Source: Burkholderiales bacterium (GTDB lineage: Bacteria; Pseudomonadota; Gammaproteobacteria; Burkholderiales; Burkholderiaceae_E). From it: 64,000 nt of DNA. The notes beneath the pieces are model-generated. The model saw nothing but the letters and a program-made list of their open reading frames with translations, was not told where the DNA came from and ran no database searches. The stretch spans positions 1 to 64,000 of the forward strand of contig JAIYCW010000042.1 of NCBI GenBank assembly GCA_027487815.1, written 5' to 3'. The translations under genes were made by a program, and so were the position numbers. Positions 36,595 through 48,962 of this stretch are shown here, one piece after another (positions within the stretch are counted from its first letter, which is position 1; each line of letters begins with the position of its first letter).

Positions 36595-37368
36595 ATGGCC
36601 GATTCGAAGTCTACCGCGCAATCGCGTGTTGTGCTGATTACTGGCGCAGGCAGTGGCATAGGCCGGGCGGTTGCAGAAACTTTCATTCGCAATGGCGACC
36701 AGGTAGTTCTGGCAGGCCGACGCGCCGATGCCTTGCAAGAAACCGTTAGCATGGCCGCAGGCCTGGCTGAGCATACCTTGTGCGTGCCCACCGATATTAC
36801 TGACCCTGCCCAAGTGCAAGCCCTCTTTGATGCGACGGTCGCCCGCTTCGGGCGCCTGGATGTGGTGTTCAACAACGCTGGCATCGGTGCGCCCGCGGTA
36901 GATGTCGATGAGCTTGCCCTCGAGCAATGGAAGGCGGTGGTGGACACCAATCTGAACGGTGTGTTTTATTGCATCCGCAATGCTTTTCGGGTCATGAAAG
37001 CGCAAAGCCCGATGGGAGGGCGCATCATCAACAATGGCTCAATTTCCGCGCACGCACCGCGCCCGAATTCAGCGCCCTACACCTCCACAAAACATGCCGT
37101 GACGGGACTCACCAAGGCTGCTTCACTGGATGGCCGCAAGTACAACATTGCAGCCGGGCAAATCGATATTGGCAACGCCTTAACACCGTTGGCTGCCAAG
37201 ATGGCTACCGGTGTGCCCCAGGCTGATGGCCGCATCATGGCTGAGGCGGTAATGGATGTAGGCGAAGTGGCCCGTGCCGTGTTTTACATGGCAAGCCTGC
37301 CGCCAGAGGCCAATGTGCTGACCATGACCGTCATGGCCACCAAGATGCCCTTTGTGGGACGTGGCTAA
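36595..37368 (+). CDS. Short-chain dehydrogenase/reductase
   Basis: 257 residues. The NAD(P)-binding [11 protein letters not shown] loop near the N-terminus, the NNAGIG strand, and the catalytic Ser/Tyr/Lys (NGSISA then [11 protein letters not shown]-x-x-x-K) are all present, so the enzyme should be active. ATG at 36595 has GGGGGAG nine bases upstream; an earlier in-frame start at 36562 is not supported. Three bases separate it from the aminotransferase gene, so the two form an operon, perhaps making or breaking an amino alcohol or hydroxy amino acid (inference). The C-terminal [14 protein letters not shown] is common to a group of proteobacterial SDRs of unknown substrate. Confidence 0.88.
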   Translation: MADSKSTAQSRVVLITGAGSGIGRAVAETFIRNGDQVVLAGRRADALQETVSMAAGLAEHTLCVPTDITDPAQVQALFDATVARFGRLDVVFNNAGIGAPAVDVDELALEQWKAVVDTNLNGVFYCIRNAFRVMKAQSPMGGRIINNGSISAHAPRPNSAPYTSTKHAVTGLTKAASLDGRKYNIAAGQIDIGNALTPLAAKMATGVPQADGRIMAEAVMDVGEVARAVFYMASLPPEANVLTMTVMATKMPFVGRG

Positions 37369-37371
37369 TCG

Positions 37372-38562
37372 ATGAGCTCAATGCCCGGATATAAGCTGGC
37401 TGACCGTGTTGAGCATGTCTCGGCTTTTCAGGTCATGGAGCTGGTCAAGCGCGCCAGCCGGCTGGAGCAAGCCGGGCATCCTGTGATTCACATGAGCATC
37501 GGTGAGCCAGACTTCACTGCACCGCCGGCAGTAGTTCGGGCGCTTGAGATTGCTACGCGTGCGGGGCGCTCGCAATACACGCCTGCCGTTGGAATTGCAG
37601 AACTGCGCGAAGCCATCGCTCAGCACTATGCCGATCATTTTGGCGTGCAAGTTGAAGCCTCGCGCATTATCGTGACCGCGGGCGCATCAGCAGCGCTGTC
37701 CCTTGCTTGCTGCGCCCTGGTGAATCCCGGTGACGGCGTGCTGATGACCGATCCTGGCTACCCCTGCAATCGGCATTTTGTGACTGCACACGATGGAGTC
37801 GCCCAATTGATCGGCGTAGGCCCCGACTCCGGCTTCCAGCTAACCCAGGACAGTGTTCGCGAGCATTGGTCAGACACTACCCGCGGCGTCTTGCTGGCCA
37901 GCCCTTCGAACCCGACTGGAACCTCAATTCCCTTTGACACCCTGCGCCATATTCTGGACGAAGTTCGCACGCGGGGCGGCTTTAGCATCGTGGATGAGAT
38001 TTATCTCGGCCTGAGTTATGGCACTGATACCGCCGGCCCAGCCCGCTCGGTGCTGGAGCTGGGTGATGACATGATTGTCACCAACAGCTTTTCGAAATAC
38101 TTCAACATGACCGGATGGCGGCTGGGCTGGTTAGTGGTGCCGCCAGCGCTGGTGCCTGTTTTCGAGAAGCTGGCCCAGAACCTCTACATCTGCGCAAGCG
38201 CATTGGCGCAGCATGCCGCGCTGGCTTGCTTTACTCCCGAGAGCCTTGCAATTTATGAAGAGCGGCGCGAGATTTTTCGTCAGCGTCGCGATAGCTTGAT
38301 TCCGCAACTTCGCGCGGCAGGTTTGCACGTGCCGGTTGTCCCGGATGGTGCCTTTTATGTGTATGCCGATTGCTCGGCGTCAGGGATGCCTAGCGATCAA
38401 TTTGCAGACCGCCTGTTAGATACCGCTCACGTGTCACTGGTACCCGGGCAAGATTTTGGAAGCTTCGAGCCTGCGCGTTATGTGAGGCTTTCCTACGCCA
38501 CCGCACTGCCAAAAATTGATGAAGCCATGCAGCGGCTCAAGCATTTCATGCAGGGCTTGTAG
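37372..38562 (+). CDS. Class I/II PLP-dependent aminotransferase
   Basis: 396 residues, fold type I. The PLP lysine is Lys242 in NSFSKYFNMTGWRLGW; the phosphate-binding and substrate residues SPSNPTGTS and the arginine near the C-terminus (RYVRLSYATAL) are in place. It most resembles the aspartate/aromatic AAT-I clade that includes alanine-type and putrescine-independent transaminases. It transfers an amino group between an amino acid and a 2-oxoacid; the specific pair cannot be told from sequence. It is coupled to the SDR upstream. Downstream is a convergent lytic transglycosylase gene; a short CCGCC/GGCGG stem lies between them. Confidence 0.88.
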   Translation: MSSMPGYKLADRVEHVSAFQVMELVKRASRLEQAGHPVIHMSIGEPDFTAPPAVVRALEIATRAGRSQYTPAVGIAELREAIAQHYADHFGVQVEASRIIVTAGASAALSLACCALVNPGDGVLMTDPGYPCNRHFVTAHDGVAQLIGVGPDSGFQLTQDSVREHWSDTTRGVLLASPSNPTGTSIPFDTLRHILDEVRTRGGFSIVDEIYLGLSYGTDTAGPARSVLELGDDMIVTNSFSKYFNMTGWRLGWLVVPPALVPVFEKLAQNLYICASALAQHAALACFTPESLAIYEERREIFRQRRDSLIPQLRAAGLHVPVVPDGAFYVYADCSASGMPSDQFADRLLDTAHVSLVPGQDFGSFEPARYVRLSYATALPKIDEAMQRLKHFMQGL

Positions 38563-38606
38563 CAACGCCTTACCGCCTGGAGAAATCCGGCGGCTTATCG
38601 CACAGC

Positions 38607-39485
38607 TTAAAGAGAAGCGCTGTCTCGACCTTCTGCGGGCTTGGGCTCGGGGCCGATCAAAGCTGGCACAGGCTCGACATCACTGTTCGCCGCTGGCTCG
38701 GACTTCACGGCAGGGGCACTGGGCATGGTCATCACTGGAATTGGCTTGCCTGCAGCCACGGCTTGCAAGCGCTCACGCTCAAACAGAACCTTCGAACCAT
38801 ACCCGCTATCCTGAGTCATCAAGGCTGCGCCGACATAGGCTTTGAGGCCTTGCTCAACCGAGCCATCGCGCGCAATGTAATCACGCAAGATTCGGGCACC
38901 TACATGGATATTCGGCAGGGGCTCGAATGCTGCGATCGGCCCGCCAAAAGGTGCAAACTTCTCAACATGCACACGCGTGAGCACCTGCATCAATCCCTGT
39001 GCGCCTTTGTTACTTTCAGCTTGCGAATTAAAGCTCGACTCCACTGCCATGACCGCGAGCAACAACACAGGATCCATACGCTTCTCCTTGGCTACCTGAT
39101 ACGCAAAATTCACGTAATGCTGGGTGCGCTCAAAAGAGATGCGATAGGTTTTGGCGATGTACTTCGCAAGATTCATTTGCTCCTGATTCAACTTGGGTGC
39201 CGGGCCAAATTCAAGCATCAGCTCAGGATCGTTTTTGAGTTCGAGTTGCGAGCGCAAATGTTCACGCCCAAGCAACTGATTCACACCGCTTACCTCCGAA
39301 ATATCATCCAGCGTTTGCAAGGCCTGATCACGCACTTGTACGAGTAACGGAGCCTCGGCAGTGGCTATTACGGATACAGCGATCAAAGCGGCGACAGGCA
39401 GGCTGACAAAACGAACAAATTTGGCTGCACCAATAGTGCGGACCATCGACTCAAATACGATGGCGACCATGCGTGGATTACGCAT
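38607..39485 (-). CDS. Lytic transglycosylase (SLT domain)
   Basis: 292 residues. A hydrophobic signal/anchor segment lies at about 24-43, followed by a linker and an SLT domain (about 125-230) with the catalytic Glu149 in AVMAVESSFNS, GAQGLMQVL, and PNIHVGARILRDYI. The C-terminal 60 residues are Pro/Ala-rich and low complexity. It cleaves the glycan strand of peptidoglycan in the periplasm, forming 1,6-anhydro ends. AGGAG seven bases before the ATG supports the start at 39485, which gives a long N-region before the membrane segment. No secretion or conjugation genes are nearby, so general wall turnover is the likely role. Confidence 0.9.
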   Translation of the reverse strand: MRNPRMVAIVFESMVRTIGAAKFVRFVSLPVAALIAVSVIATAEAPLLVQVRDQALQTLDDISEVSGVNQLLGREHLRSQLELKNDPELMLEFGPAPKLNQEQMNLAKYIAKTYRISFERTQHYVNFAYQVAKEKRMDPVLLLAVMAVESSFNSQAESNKGAQGLMQVLTRVHVEKFAPFGGPIAAFEPLPNIHVGARILRDYIARDGSVEQGLKAYVGAALMTQDSGYGSKVLFERERLQAVAAGKPIPVMTMPSAPAVKSEPAANSDVEPVPALIGPEPKPAEGRDSASL

Positions 39486-39803
39486 ACGACTTCTCCTGAC
39501 AGCTTAAGGGCTGTTTTGGCGAATCACCTGTGTCCGGATGATTCCTTGGGGTTCACTTTCACCCTCTCACACGCGCTTGTCGTAGGGCATGAGAGGCATT
39601 CCTCTAATCTAGGACCATGTATTAATCTGCAATCAAATTACTGCAGTTATTACGGTAGTGCGACTGCGCACACTTGTTTGAAGTGCCCGGAGTGTATTCA
39701 GCTTGGTTGGCGTGGTCAAATGACCTGGCGTTCCAAAACGGTGCAAAAATCGCATTTGTGCTGAATTTCCCTGCACCAAACTCGACTAGAGACTCTAACT
39801 TCA
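39486..39803. other. 318-base intergenic gap between the transglycosylase and ubiD genes
   Basis: The only gap above 300 bases without a gene. It contains the ribosome site of the transglycosylase on the left and the ubiD leader on the right. It is more AT-rich than its surroundings in the middle (39600-39660). A weak TTGTTT (39674-39679) and TATTCA (39695-39700) pair has a 15-base spacer, shorter than ideal. An 82-codon frame here starts with TTG and has no ribosome site, so I do not call it. No RNA gene or strong hairpin was recognised. Confidence 0.5.
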
Positions 39804-41360
39804 ATGAAATACAGCGATCTTCGTGACTTCATCGCGCAACTTGAATTGCGTGGTGAATTGAAAAAAATTACTCAGCCGATCTCACCTTATCTTGAGATGA
39901 CCGAGATTGCTGATCGGGTTTTGCGCAATGCCGGGCCAGCTCTACTATTCGAAAACGTTCGCTCTGCGCAACGCAGCTACGCGATGCCTGTTCTGGCGAA
40001 TTTATTTGGCACGCCTCAACGAGTTGCGCTTGGCATGGGTGAGGAAAGCACCCAAGCCTTGCGTGAAGTCGGCAAACTGCTTGCGTATCTCAAGGAGCCC
40101 GAGCCACCCAAGGGCCTTAAGGATGCCTGGGATAAATGGCCAGTGCTTAAGCAAGTGCTCAACATGGCACCCAAAGATGTAAGCAACGCGCCATGCCAGC
40201 AAGAAGTGCTCGAAGGGTCTGCAGCTAGCCTGGAAAACATTCCGATCCAGCACTGCTGGCCTGATGACATCGCGCCTTTGATCACTTGGGGATTGGTTGT
40301 TACGAAAGGCCCGCATAAAACGCGCCAGAATCTTGGCATCTATCGACAACAAGTCATTGGGCCGAACAAAACCATCATGCGTTGGCTGGCTCATCGCGGT
40401 GGCGCTTTGGATTTCCTCGAGCATCGCAAGCATTCGCCAGGCACGCCTTTTCCGTTGGCTACGGCTTTGGGTGCGGACCCCGCAACAATTCTGGGAGCGG
40501 TCACTCCAGTGCCTGATGCTTTATCGGAGTATCAGTTCGCAGGCCTGCTTCGCGGAGGCCGCACAGAACTCGTAAAGTGTATTGGGCTCGATCTGAAAGT
40601 GCCTGCCAGCGCAGAGATCGTTCTGGAAGGGCATTTACTTCCCGATCCCGATGGCAGCTTGACCCTGGCTCATGCCAAACGTGCGGGATTCAAAGGCGAG
40701 CTTCCGCCAAGCGCAAAGACCGGATTTGAAATGGCACTTGAAGGGCCTTTTGGTGACCATACCGGGTACTACAACGAACAGGATTGGTTTCCGGTGTTTA
40801 CTGTTGAGCGCATCACCCAGCGCCGCTCACCGATTTATCACTCCACTTACACTGGCAAGCCCCCCGATGAGCCTGCTGTGCTCGGGGTTGCATTGAATGA
40901 AGTGTTTGTGCCAATTCTTTGTAAACAGTTTCCGGAAATTGTAGATTTCTATCTGCCTCCCGAAGGCTGCTCTTATCGCATGGCGGTGGTCTCCATGCGC
41001 AAGCAGTATCCCGGACATGCCAAGCGAGTGATGTTCGGCATCTGGAGCTTTCTGCGCCAATTCATGTATACCAAGTTCATCATCGTGGTGGACGACGACG
41101 TTGATGTGCGCAATTGGCAAGAGGTGATCTGGGCGATCACTACCCGGGTCGATCCGGTACGTGACGCCACACTGGTGGAACACACGCCAATCGACTATCT
41201 CGACTTCGCCTCGCCAGTGCCAGGCCTGGGCTCCAAGCTTGGGTTGGACGCCACCAATAAATGGCCAGGAGAAACCCAGCGTGAATGGGGCCGAACCATC
41301 GTGATGCATCCTGATGTCAAGAGCCGAATCACCGGAATGTGGGACAGCCTCGGGCTCTAA
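39804..41360 (+). CDS. ubiD: UbiD, 3-polyprenyl-4-hydroxybenzoate decarboxylase
   Basis: 518 residues. It removes the carboxyl group from the polyprenyl-hydroxybenzoate in ubiquinone synthesis, using prenylated FMN made by UbiX. The start [19 protein letters not shown], the prFMN-contact region [20 protein letters not shown], and the E-x-P/E-x-x-R type catalytic region around [16 protein letters not shown] are typical. A UbiD for ubiquinone is normally near 490 residues, so this one is normal. A member that decarboxylates another aromatic acid cannot be fully excluded in a benzoate-using organism, but the N-terminus fits the housekeeping enzyme. No ubiX is visible. Confidence 0.92.
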   Translation: MKYSDLRDFIAQLELRGELKKITQPISPYLEMTEIADRVLRNAGPALLFENVRSAQRSYAMPVLANLFGTPQRVALGMGEESTQALREVGKLLAYLKEPEPPKGLKDAWDKWPVLKQVLNMAPKDVSNAPCQQEVLEGSAASLENIPIQHCWPDDIAPLITWGLVVTKGPHKTRQNLGIYRQQVIGPNKTIMRWLAHRGGALDFLEHRKHSPGTPFPLATALGADPATILGAVTPVPDALSEYQFAGLLRGGRTELVKCIGLDLKVPASAEIVLEGHLLPDPDGSLTLAHAKRAGFKGELPPSAKTGFEMALEGPFGDHTGYYNEQDWFPVFTVERITQRRSPIYHSTYTGKPPDEPAVLGVALNEVFVPILCKQFPEIVDFYLPPEGCSYRMAVVSMRKQYPGHAKRVMFGIWSFLRQFMYTKFIIVVDDDVDVRNWQEVIWAITTRVDPVRDATLVEHTPIDYLDFASPVPGLGSKLGLDATNKWPGETQREWGRTIVMHPDVKSRITGMWDSLGL

Positions 41361-41447
41361 TGCAGCCTCGCCAACATGACTATGGGTGCGATTGGGATGA
41401 TCAATTGGATCAAACTGCGAGGTCGTGAAAAGCTTGCGGGCATCTGA

Positions 41448-43697
<2,250 letters not shown>

Positions 43698-43707
43698 GCT
43701 CAGGCAG

Positions 43708-44931
43708 TTAGGGTGTGGACCCCGGGGATTGTGCTTTGGCAAACGGCCCCAGGCTCCACACCACCAACCAGGTCAACACCATCAGCAAGGGCCCTGAGGT
43801 ATCACCCCATCTGCCTGGGATCGAGAGCTGGGCAATCTCCAAAGCAATCGTCAGCAAGAGCGTCAGAGCGCCGATACCTGCGCCCTGGATCAATGACCAA
43901 CCGCGCAGCTTACGGCCCCATGCGGCGACCATGCAAGGCAATAGCGCAAAGAAGCAAAACACCAGGGCGTAATTCAGGGAGCTCAACAGATTTGATCGAC
44001 CAACCTGGGGCCACCAACTCCAACGGCCAGGATTCCCGATCTGGGGCTGTAACTGGTACGCAGCCAGGCAGCACCAACCGGCAAGCAAGGTGATTGTCGC
44101 TACCCAGGCCATACGCCGGGTGATCGCCATGGGCAACACAAGCACCCAACTCAAGAGCACCGCGCCGACTTCTTCATAACTCAGGCTCGCACCGGCACTG
44201 ATCGTTTGGCCACCCAGCACCATTAGCTGCGCTGCCATCAAAAGCGTCAGACGCGGGGCATAGGGCTTAAGGGCCAGAAGCGTTGCACCGCCAAGCCCGA
44301 TCCAGCTCGCTGCATGGATAAAAAACTTCCACCAGTTGAAATCCATATCCGGTGAATAGGAAAGAAATGCCAGGTTGGCGCGCACCACGCTCACCGTGAG
44401 TCCGAAGCGCCATGGGGAAGTTTGCACCGCCAGCCAAAGTCCAAAAGCAAGAATCGCAATCAGCGGCAACGGGCTGGACATGAACCATGGCGGGGTCCAA
44501 CCGCCCTCCCGGGGCTGCTCAATACGACGAGCCCAGCGCACCACGAACAGCGCGGCACCAATCCCGGTGAGTGCACCCAGGCTATTGGTGATCACGTCCA
44601 GCACCGAGGGCGTACGGTCTGGCAAACACACCTGTACGGTCTCAAGACCTACCGAGATCAGGGTGCAGCCGAGCCAAACAAGTGCAATGGCCCAAGCGCG
44701 CCGGGAAGCGCCAGCCGCCATCATGGCCAATACCCCAAGGGGTATATAAGCCACCCAGTTGGCCAGCACGTCGCCGCGCGAGGGGCGATGGGTTAATGCA
44801 TAGACATGCCAGTCAAACGAGCGACATGACCAACCGGAATCTGTAGTGATGGTTTGATAAACAATGAAGCCAGCGTAGGCAGCAAAGGCCCACATCAGGC
44901 GCCATCGCGCCCGGCTTTCATCCGTTCGCAT
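43708..44931 (-). CDS. Membrane protein with two VanZ-like domains
   Basis: 407 residues with about ten or more membrane spans. The N-terminal part shows the VanZ signature: DVLANWVAYIPLGVLAM, later SVGLETVQVCLPDRTPSVLD and TNSLGALTG. The C-terminal part repeats the pattern in diverged form (LNYALVFCFFALLPCMV, then TIALEIAQLSIPGRWGDTSG), suggesting an internal duplication. VanZ relatives are linked to envelope or teicoplanin response, but most have no known role. ATG at 44931 has GGTGGG before it and overlaps the last 14 bases of the dacB-like gene, so the two are coupled. Residues upstream of this start in the longer frame (to 44988) are Arg-rich and probably untranslated. Confidence 0.8.
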   Translation of the reverse strand: MRTDESRARWRLMWAFAAYAGFIVYQTITTDSGWSCRSFDWHVYALTHRPSRGDVLANWVAYIPLGVLAMMAAGASRRAWAIALVWLGCTLISVGLETVQVCLPDRTPSVLDVITNSLGALTGIGAALFVVRWARRIEQPREGGWTPPWFMSSPLPLIAILAFGLWLAVQTSPWRFGLTVSVVRANLAFLSYSPDMDFNWWKFFIHAASWIGLGGATLLALKPYAPRLTLLMAAQLMVLGGQTISAGASLSYEEVGAVLLSWVLVLPMAITRRMAWVATITLLAGWCCLAAYQLQPQIGNPGRWSWWPQVGRSNLLSSLNYALVFCFFALLPCMVAAWGRKLRGWSLIQGAGIGALTLLLTIALEIAQLSIPGRWGDTSGPLLMVLTWLVVWSLGPFAKAQSPGSTP

Positions 44932-46393
44932 GAACCCACCGAACAATCGCATCCTGCGCAGGCTGCGAGGCCTCCGCGCGAGGCCCATTGATCATCAAAC
45001 TGATCACCATGCGGCGACCTGAGGCGGCATCCACATAGCCCGCCAGGGAGCGCACATTATTCAGGCTCCCGGTTTTTAACCAGGCACTGCCCGACAAATC
45101 GCTCAGCCGGGTGCGCATGGTGCCATCGACACCGACAATTGGAAAGGAAAGGCGCAACAGATCAGCTACCGGTGAAGCGGCGGCATTGCGCAACAACAGC
45201 CCCAGGTTCAGTGCACTGATCCGCTCGCGACGCGACAGGCCCGAGCCGTTGTCCACCACCAGCTCGTCCATCCGCAAACCACGCGACGCAATCCAGTCCT
45301 GCAGAAAGCGCGCCGCCTCCTCAACCTTGGCTGCACGATTATTCATGACAGTCGCGGTATGAAGGAGCACCTGACGGGCCATCACATTATTTGAGAATTT
45401 GTTGATGTCATTGACCACGTCAGCCAAGCCCCGTGGCGAAATCCATTCGGACCATGCCGGTTGGGAAAGCTTTGCGGCCGCGCCGCGCTCAATACGCGTC
45501 ACCCCGGTAAACATCCCGCCCAGGGCACTCCATACCTGCTTAAACAGTCCGTGAATAAATTGGCGATGATCTAGTATGGCAACCATCATCGATTGCTCTG
45601 CGCAACCTTGCGAATAAGGCCCCTGCACTTTGACAAGCGCCGCGCCATTGGAGCCGATATCGCGTACCAAAAGACTGTTAACCCCGTATTCGCATCGACG
45701 ACCGCCACGGGTGGTGGCATTGAGGATCTCGATATCCGCTAGCGCCGGTTCAAACTCCACCGCTGCACCACCGACCGTGGGGGCGGCACGCAGCCGCGTG
45801 GCTTTGAAGTTCATTAACACGCCAAAAGGGCGCACGTTATAGGGCTGCGACGGGTCACCATCCAGCGTCTCAACGCTGCGATCATCCAGCGCATAAACGC
45901 CATCGTCGAGAATCAGATCACCTCGGATCTCGCGCAAGCCGGCACGCCGCCACTGACCCAGCCATTCCTGAAGATCCTCAACAACAAGCTTTGGATCCCC
46001 TGAACCGCGTATCACCAGATCACCACGTAACACATCGCCATCGAGCCGACCTCGCAGGCCTGCAGTTGTACGCCATTTGTAGTCGGGCCCAAGCTGCATT
46101 AACGCGCTGTAGGTCGTCAGTATCTTCATGGTGGAGGCAGGATTAAACGCATCGCTTGCATTCAAGGCAAGGATCGGTGCGCCACTGCTGACCGGGGCGA
46201 CAAAGAGCCCCACCTGCTCCACTGGCAAATTGCCGCGCCGAAGAATTCCTGCAAGGGCCTCCGGAAAAACATCCGCCTGGCGTGACTGCGCTTGTGCGGC
46301 CGCCCAAGGCCCAGCGCCCATTAGCCCAAGCGCGCCGCTTTCGATAAATCGCCTGCGCGAACAACATGTCGTGAAATCAAGCATCGGGCGCAT
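44918..46393 (-). CDS. dacB: D-alanyl-D-alanine carboxypeptidase/endopeptidase (PBP4, DacB type)
   Basis: About 491 residues; starts at 46417, 46393 and 46384 are all in frame and none has a strong ribosome site. The N-terminus carries a twin-arginine-like signal (CSRRRFIESGALGLMGAG), unusual for PBP4, which is mostly Sec-exported. The penicillin-binding motifs are present: SxxK as PASTMK, SxN as KFSNNVMARQ and KTG as WLKTGSLNNV. It trims or cleaves peptide crosslinks of peptidoglycan in the periplasm. The large extra domain between the first two motifs (about 200 residues) fits class C (PBP4) enzymes. It is coupled to the VanZ-like membrane protein downstream. Confidence 0.92.
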   Translation of the reverse strand: MRPMLDFTTCCSRRRFIESGALGLMGAGPWAAAQAQSRQADVFPEALAGILRRGNLPVEQVGLFVAPVSSGAPILALNASDAFNPASTMKILTTYSALMQLGPDYKWRTTAGLRGRLDGDVLRGDLVIRGSGDPKLVVEDLQEWLGQWRRAGLREIRGDLILDDGVYALDDRSVETLDGDPSQPYNVRPFGVLMNFKATRLRAAPTVGGAAVEFEPALADIEILNATTRGGRRCEYGVNSLLVRDIGSNGAALVKVQGPYSQGCAEQSMMVAILDHRQFIHGLFKQVWSALGGMFTGVTRIERGAAAKLSQPAWSEWISPRGLADVVNDINKFSNNVMARQVLLHTATVMNNRAAKVEEAARFLQDWIASRGLRMDELVVDNGSGLSRRERISALNLGLLLRNAAASPVADLLRLSFPIVGVDGTMRTRLSDLSGSAWLKTGSLNNVRSLAGYVDAASGRRMVISLMINGPRAEASQPAQDAIVRWVHANG

Positions 46394-46459
46394 GCTACCA
46401 AACCATAGCAATGGCATGATGGCGAGTCGAGACCATTTGCGCTGGATAGGGGGTTAAGC

Positions 46460-47224
46460 ATGAAACTCAAGGATCAATGTGCCATCGTTACGGGCGCGGG
46501 CCAAGGGATTGGCGCGGCCTGCGTACGGCGCTTCGTCAGCGAAGGAGCCTTTGTGGTGATGGTTGATCAGGATTTTGGCCCCGCTCATCGCTGGCTCGAC
46601 AGCGTTCAGGCCCAAACCCGCTTGATCACCGGGTCAGTCACCAGCCAACAAGCCATCGACCACGCGCTCGAAGCTGCGGCGCTCAAGGGCGGCCCAAGCA
46701 TTCTTGTAAATAATGCCGGAATCACCCACGCGGCCAGTTTTCTCGACCTCGATATCGCGGACTTTGATCGGGTCATGGAGGTGAACCTGCGCAGCTACTT
46801 TCGCTGGGGCCAGGCTGTTGCTCGTTCGATGGTCAAACAAAGCCGTGGCGGCAGCATTATCAACATGTCAAGCGTGAATGCTGTACTTGCGATTGCCGAA
46901 CAAGTGCCCTATGTGATCTCCAAAGGCGCAGTCAATCAGCTCACCAAGGTCATGGCGCTTGGCCTCGCACCGCACAACATCAGGGTCAATGCGATCGGCC
47001 CGGGCACCATAGCTACCGAGCTTGCCAAGCAAGCGGTGCTCGGCTCAGAAGCGGCCCGTCAGAAGATTCTTTCCCGTACACCACTGCGCCGCATGGGTGA
47101 GCCAGAAGAGATTGCCAGTGTTGCGGCCTTCCTGGCCAGCGAAGATGCGAGCTACTTCACCGGGCAAACCTTGTACCCCGATGGCGGACGCCTGGCGCTC
47201 AATTACTCTGTAGCCCTCGAATAA
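46460..47224 (+). CDS. Short-chain dehydrogenase/reductase
   Basis: 254 residues, classical SDR. It shows the cofactor loop TGAGQGIGAACV, NNAGITHAA, the catalytic serine region INMSSVNAV and Y-x-x-x-K as PYVISKGAVNQ, plus NAIGPGTIATEL. The acidic residue VDQDF after the second strand suggests NAD rather than NADP. It is the first gene of a six-gene run with short gaps (25, 24, 10, 8 and 7 bases). It sits 25 bases before an acyl-CoA ligase, which suggests a 3-hydroxyacyl or related alcohol substrate (inference). Confidence 0.9.
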   Translation: MKLKDQCAIVTGAGQGIGAACVRRFVSEGAFVVMVDQDFGPAHRWLDSVQAQTRLITGSVTSQQAIDHALEAAALKGGPSILVNNAGITHAASFLDLDIADFDRVMEVNLRSYFRWGQAVARSMVKQSRGGSIINMSSVNAVLAIAEQVPYVISKGAVNQLTKVMALGLAPHNIRVNAIGPGTIATELAKQAVLGSEAARQKILSRTPLRRMGEPEEIASVAAFLASEDASYFTGQTLYPDGGRLALNYSVALE

Positions 47225-47249
47225 CAAATCAATCCCCGGAGACTTTCTT

Positions 47250-48938
47250 ATGCCCCTTACTCCATTGGGCCCAGGCGTGTGGCCCCAGGAGGTGCCCAAG
47301 CACCTCGATTACCCGCAGCGGACGCTTTACGACAACTTGCGCCTGAGTGCGCAGCGCAGGCCGGCTCACCCCATGTTGCGCTTTTATGGCGGCATGCTCG
47401 ACTACGCCACTGGGCATCAGCATGTTCTGGAGCTAGCCGCCTACTTGCAGCAACGATGCGGTATCAAGCAAGGCGACAGGGTGTTGCTCTGCGTACAGAA
47501 CAGCCCGCAGTTTGTCCTGGGCTATTACGCGATTTTGCGCGCTGATGCCGTGGTGGTGCCCATCAATCCGATGCTGCTGGCTGATGAGCTGCGCCATGTG
47601 GTCGAAGATTCGGGCGCCAAGCTTGGAATCGTGGCACAAGACCTTTTGCAAAACATCACGAGCACGCAGCTAGAGGATGTAGTGGTCGTGACTTATAGCG
47701 ACTATGTTGGCGAGGCATCTCACAGCGCTGCGCAGGCCCCCGAGGCCGCACTTGCCGCACGCCTTAAGTCGTCACAGCTACCCGATTCAAAGCAACGGTT
47801 TCACTTTTGGATGGCCGCCGTGGGGCTACACCTGACGCCCGAGCCCGCATTGGCCAAACCCTCAGACCATGCCTTGCTGCCCTACTCTTCAGGCACCACA
47901 GGAAAGCCCAAAGGGTGTGTTCACCCCCACTCAACCTTCATGGCTACTACCGTCATGGCCTCGGTCTGGAACCCGACACTTGGCGATGAAACTGTCGTGC
48001 TGGCGAGCTTGCCAATGTTCCACGTGACAGGGATGCAGGCGGGAATGAACGGGCCGATTTACGGCGGCCATACAGCGGTAGTCATGCTGCGATGGGACCG
48101 GGCAGGTGGGGCTGCCATCATTGCGCAGGATCGTGTCACCACCTGGACATGCATCACCACAATGGCTGTTGATTTTCTCTCGCAACCCGGTATCGAGGAG
48201 GTGGATCTTTCCAGCCTGAAGCGGATCGGTGGTGGCGGAGCCCCCATGCCTGCGGCGGTTGCCGAAAAACTCAAGACCTTGACCGGGCTGGACTATATCG
48301 AGGGCTATGGCCTCACCGAAACCGCTGCGCCATCGCACATGAACCCGGTGCATCGCCCGAAAAAACAATGCGCAGGCGTGCCTACTCCTGATGCTGATTC
48401 ACGCATCATTGATCCGGAAACTTTGCAGCAGTTGGGGCCAAATCAGCAAGGCGAAATCATTACCTGTGGACCACAGGTATTTTATGGCTATTGGAATAAT
48501 CCTGAAGCTACCGAAAAGGCCTTTATCACGCTCGAGGGCAAACGATTTTTTCGCACTGGGGATCTGGGCTACTACGATGACGAAGGCTACTTCTTTATCA
48601 CCGACCGGCTCAAGCGGATGATCAATGCGGCCGGGTTCAAGGTATGGCCGGCCGAGATCGAATCGATGATGTACGCCCATCCTGCAATTCAGGAGGCCTG
48701 CGTGATTGCCGCTCTTGATGAGCGGCGTGGCGAGACGGTAAAAGCCGTGGTCATCAAGCGGGCCAATGCGCAGGAGGTAAGCGCAGACGATATTATGGCG
48801 TGGTGTCGTGAACATATGGCTGCTTACAAGGTGCCGCGCATCGTGGAATTCGCTTCAAGCCTGCCTCGCTCAGGAGCGGGCAAAGTATTGTGGCGAGTCT
48901 TGCAAGAGCAGGAAAACACCAAATCCCGACTGTCCTGA
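47250..48938 (+). CDS. AMP-forming acyl-CoA ligase
   Basis: 562 residues, ANL superfamily. The AMP-binding loop (LPYSSGTTGKPKGCVHPH), the A5 motif EGYGLTETAAPSHMNP, the hinge FITDRLKRMINAAGFKVWP and the C-terminal GAGKVLWRVLQ with the adenylation lysine are intact. It makes an acyl-CoA from a carboxylic acid, ATP and CoA; it resembles medium/long-chain fatty acid ligases (FadD/AlkK-like). Context (an SDR before, a phytanoyl-CoA-type dioxygenase later) hints at a branched or unusual acid, but this is a guess. The ribosome site GGAG precedes the ATG. Confidence 0.88.
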   Translation: MPLTPLGPGVWPQEVPKHLDYPQRTLYDNLRLSAQRRPAHPMLRFYGGMLDYATGHQHVLELAAYLQQRCGIKQGDRVLLCVQNSPQFVLGYYAILRADAVVVPINPMLLADELRHVVEDSGAKLGIVAQDLLQNITSTQLEDVVVVTYSDYVGEASHSAAQAPEAALAARLKSSQLPDSKQRFHFWMAAVGLHLTPEPALAKPSDHALLPYSSGTTGKPKGCVHPHSTFMATTVMASVWNPTLGDETVVLASLPMFHVTGMQAGMNGPIYGGHTAVVMLRWDRAGGAAIIAQDRVTTWTCITTMAVDFLSQPGIEEVDLSSLKRIGGGGAPMPAAVAEKLKTLTGLDYIEGYGLTETAAPSHMNPVHRPKKQCAGVPTPDADSRIIDPETLQQLGPNQQGEIITCGPQVFYGYWNNPEATEKAFITLEGKRFFRTGDLGYYDDEGYFFITDRLKRMINAAGFKVWPAEIESMMYAHPAIQEACVIAALDERRGETVKAVVIKRANAQEVSADDIMAWCREHMAAYKVPRIVEFASSLPRSGAGKVLWRVLQEQENTKSRLS

Positions 48939-48962
48939 GCTCACACTGACGGAAAGCCCCGC

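Noticed and set aside
39516-39764. 82-codon cysteine-containing frame in the ubiD upstream gap
   Set aside because: TTG start without ribosome site and no recognisable family; composition looks non-coding.
41398-41412. TGATC-N5-GATCA palindrome before katG as an OxyR site
   Set aside because: Does not match the OxyR spacing of four tetranucleotides; listed only as a possible operator within the katG entry.
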